64,000 nt of DNA from Nematostella vectensis. Its lineage: Eukaryota; Cnidaria; Anthozoa; Actiniaria; Edwardsiidae. The position numbers and the translations under genes are program-made. Shown one piece after another: positions 47,608 through 64,000 of the stretch. The notes beneath the pieces are model-generated. The model searched no databases. It was not told where the DNA came from and saw only the letters and a program-made list of their open reading frames with translations. The DNA is taken from the NCBI RefSeq assembly GCF_932526225.1, contig NC_064045.1, forward strand, positions 1,770,501 through 1,834,500. Reading direction: 5' to 3'. The first letter of the stretch is position 1. Each line of letters opens with the position of its first letter.

Positions 47608-48184
47608 TGATTAAAATAAAAGATAAACAAGACATAACTAAAAAATCTTCGTCATAAAAACATTATGGACGCCATTTTTTTCTCTTTCTCGTCCAGTCCG
47701 CTGGCGCAAAAAAAAACACAGGAATCCCACAGATGGTAAATCCCCTGTATCATGGTATCCCTGTGGGGAGAAAAAGGCTTCCGTGTTGTTGCTAAGTCAG
47801 GATGACGATGCAGAAAATTCTACGCTGAAAATACACTTTTCTAAGTGAGTTATAGAAAAAGAATGAATGAAACAGCTGGCCAAATGCTGTTTCATGTATG
47901 CACGGTAAAGATGCGATTGTTTGATTTCAAAATGCGGCGGGTTTCGCCGAGCGCGTGCGACTTCTCACGACTCGAGTTCACCGAAAAGTTGTCGAGTCAT
48001 TTCGACTGTTTTTCACACGTCACGGTACGGAATGAGCACCCTAAAAACCTCCCCGAGCCGCTACACTTCTTGATTTCGGGTGAAACACGCGCCTCAAAGC
48101 ATTCTAAGAGCCAGAAGAATCATATCGGGCTGCAGTCTTGTTTTTGACAAAGAAAGGAACCAAGAACAACGGGAATAGAACAGG
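47608..48184. promoter_or_regulatory. Divergent promoter region between the F-box/WD40 gene and ETHE1
   Basis: 577 bp separate the two start codons, which point away from each other. The half next to ETHE1 is richer in CpG (about 47930-48080) than the rest of the window. No TATA box is evident. I infer a shared bidirectional promoter; transcription start sites cannot be placed from sequence. Confidence 0.55.
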
Positions 48185-61770
<13,586 letters not shown>

Positions 61771-61791
61771 GTGAGTTGTTCAAGTACTGTA

Positions 61792-62055
61792 TACACCTAT
61801 TTCTAAAAAGATTGACAGCGCAATTGGCGATTGCCAACTTGCAGCGTATGAGTAGTGTAATTATTTGTAAAAGTGAAGAGGGTAAATAAACTCAGGCGAT
61901 GTCAGAACCATATACTGTCAACCTTCAATGGATAGTCGTATGTTCTATTCATATTTTTCTGAATTTGGAACAAATATTTTGGGAGCCACGCGTCCTTCAG
62001 GTCATGGAGCTACCATTTGTCACTGTTTGCACTAAAAATTAATTTTATAGGTGTA
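61792..62055. mobile_element. MITE (TA-flanked) downstream of ETHE1 exon 3
   Basis: 264 bp bounded by TACACCTATTTC and ATAGGTGTA, with TA at both flanks. The interior shares motifs (GCGATGTCAGAACCATATA, GAATTTGGAACAAATATT) with the remnant at 22018-22235. The termini match the MITE at 47021-47280. Confidence 0.8.
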
Positions 62056-62300
62056 TGCCTGAACATTTTGATAATTTATGTAGATAATTTATGATATACA
62101 TTCTATATAATTTGATCCGCTTTTATGATAGGATGGGCGGAATTTCATGGTGATTGAGGCAAATTGACTTTTCTACTATCTTATCTAAATTATCTTAACT
62201 AATCTTACCTTAACTATCTTCAACTTATAATAATGAACTAATTAATTAGGCTGAACGAGAACATCAACCTGCACTTGCCTTTGAGCTTTGAACTTTGGCA
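62056..62300. other. ETHE1 intron 3 sequence
   Basis: Unique sequence before the final array, with short TTATCTTAACTAATCTTACC-type repeats near 62180-62215. No exon recognised. Confidence 0.4.
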
Positions 62301-62309
62301 CCATCATCA

Positions 62310-64000
62310 GAAAGAAAGAAAAACACAGATAAACAGGCACAATTACAAACACAGATAAACAGGCAGATAAACAGGCACAAGTACAAACACAGATAAACAG
62401 GCAGATAAACAGGCACAAGTACAAACACAGATAAACAGGCACAAGTACCTTGACAGATAAACAGGCACAAGTACCTTGACAGATAAACAGGCACAAGTAC
62501 CTTGACAGATAAACAGGCACAAGTACCTTGACAGATAAACAGGCACAAGTACCTTGACAGATAAACAGGCACAAGTGCCAACACAGATAAACAGGCACAA
62601 GTGCCAACACAGATAAACAGGCACAAGTACCAACACAGATAAACAGGCACAAGTACCAACACAGATAAACAGGCACAAGTACCAACACAGATAAACAGGC
62701 ACAAATACCAACACAGATAAACAGGCACAAGTACCAACACAGATAAACAGGCACAAGTACCAACACAGATAAACAGGCACAAGTACAAACACAGATAAAC
62801 AGGCACAAGTACCTTGACAGATAAACAGGCACAAGTGCCAACACAGATAAACAGGCACAAGTACAAACACAGATAAACAGGCAGATAAACAGGCACAAGT
62901 GCCAACACAGATAAACAGGCACAAGTACCTTGACAGATAAACAGGCACAAGTACAAACACAGATAAACAGGCAGATAAACAGGCACAAGTGCCAACACAG
63001 ATAAACAGGCACAAGTACCTTGACAGATAAACAGGAACAAGTGCCAACACAGATAAACAGGCACAAGTACAAACACAGATAAACAGGCACAAGTACCAAC
63101 ACAGATAAACAGGCACAAGTGCCAACACAGATAAACAGGCACAAGTACCAACACAGATAAACAGGCACAAATACCAACACAGATAAACAGGCACAAGTAC
63201 CTTGACAGATAAACAGGCACAAGTGCCAACACAGATAAACAGGCACAAGTACCTTGACAGATAAACAGGCACAAGTACCAACACAGATAAACAGGCACAA
63301 GTACCTTGACAGATAAACAGGCACAGGTACCAACACAGATAAACAGGCACAAGTACCAACACAGATAAACAGGCACAAGTGCCAACACAGATAAACAGGC
63401 ACAAGTACCTTGACAGATAAACAGGCACAAGTACCAACACAGATAAACAGGCACAAGTGCCAACACAGATAAACAGGCACAAGTACCTTGACAGATAAAC
63501 AGGCACAAGTACCAACACAGATAAACAGGCACAAGTGCCAACACAGATAAACAGGCACAAGTACCTTGACAGATAAACAGGCACAAGTACCAACACAGAT
63601 AAACAGGCACAAGTACCTTGACAGATAAACAGGCACAAGTGCCAACACAGATAAACAGGCACAAGTACCTTGACAGATAAACAGGCACAAGTACCAACAC
63701 AGATAAACAGGCACAGGTACCAACACAGATAAACAGGCACAAGTGCCAACACAGATAAACAGGCACAAGTACCAACACAGATAAACAGGCACAAGTGCCA
63801 ACACAGATAAACAGGCACAAGTACAAACACAGATAAACAGGCAGATAAACAGGCACAAGTGCCAACACAGATAAACAGGCACAAGTACCTTGACAGATAA
63901 ACAGGCACAAGTACAAACACAGATAAACAGGCAGATAAACAGGCACAAGTGCCAACACAGATAAACAGGCACAAGTACCTTGACAGATAAACAGGAACAA
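62310..64000 (+). repeat. 26-bp satellite running off the window end
   Basis: About 62 copies of ACAGATAAACAGGCACAAGT then ACCAAC. Main variants are TACCTTG, TACAAAC and GTGCCAAC, plus short units with CAGATAAACAGG doubled. Three units make 78 bp, so all three minus-strand frames stay open for more than 540 codons; these are not genes. Blocks such as the one at 62850-63060 recur at 63820-64000. The array lies downstream of ETHE1 exon 3, presumably in intron 3, and its right end is outside the window. Confidence 0.93.

Noticed and set aside
47845-48147. 100-codon plus-strand open frame before ETHE1
   Set aside because: No clear ATG at its start and no recognisable domain; lies in the shared promoter region and is more simply explained as CpG-rich 5' flank.
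62242-64000. Three minus-strand open frames of 543-578 codons
   Set aside because: All three frames are open at once because of a stop-free 26-bp repeat; no gene structure or domain.

Overview
This is a eukaryotic window from an anthozoan cnidarian, most likely a sea anemone of the Nematostella type. The lineage call rests on three things: a HIRamide-type neuropeptide precursor, a Kunitz-domain secreted protein, and a multi-copy protein family I know from anemones and corals. Genes have introns and conventional GT-AG splice sites. Roughly 45% of the window (about 29 kb by my tally) is tandem repeat.

Layout. 1-6 kb: a HIRamide neuropeptide precursor (minus strand) with a 46-bp minisatellite grown from its own 3' coding end. 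6-13.7 kb: a 21-bp array, a 6.2-kb 25/30-bp array, and the Kunitz gene (minus) whose last codons lie inside that array. 16-19 kb: a 5'-truncated LINE followed by tetranucleotide, 55-bp and 28-bp arrays. 19.7-20.6 kb: an intronless seven-transmembrane receptor-like gene (plus). 22.75-47.61 kb: a nine-exon F-box/WD40 gene (minus) that I assembled exon by exon. Splice phases agree throughout and give a 431-residue product. Its introns hold nearly all the mid-window satellites, including an 11.85-kb 52-bp array, and a TIR element carrying a ubiquitin-specific protease exon. 48.19 kb to beyond the window end: ETHE1 (persulfide dioxygenase, plus), head to head with the F-box gene, with a GC-AG first intron of 12.6 kb. 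That intron hosts a long inverted repeat, broken non-LTR reverse transcriptase, a broken cnidarian multi-copy gene, a LINE tail and a complete Ty3/Gypsy element with identical LTRs and a 5-bp target duplication. ETHE1 intron 2 holds a 21-bp array. A MITE and a 26-bp array lie downstream of exon 3, and the 26-bp array runs off the window.

The most unusual signal: several arrays have a repeat unit that is a copy of an exon-intron junction of the gene they touch. In the F-box/WD40 gene one intron starts with about 21 copies of its own 5' splice junction and ends with about 4 copies of its own 3' splice junction. The next intron ends with about 9 copies of its 3' splice junction. The HIRamide and Kunitz arrays likewise repeat the end of the coding exon plus a GTAAG donor-like motif. 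I interpret these as splice-junction-seeded minisatellites. I know of no named class for them, but novelty cannot be judged without a search.
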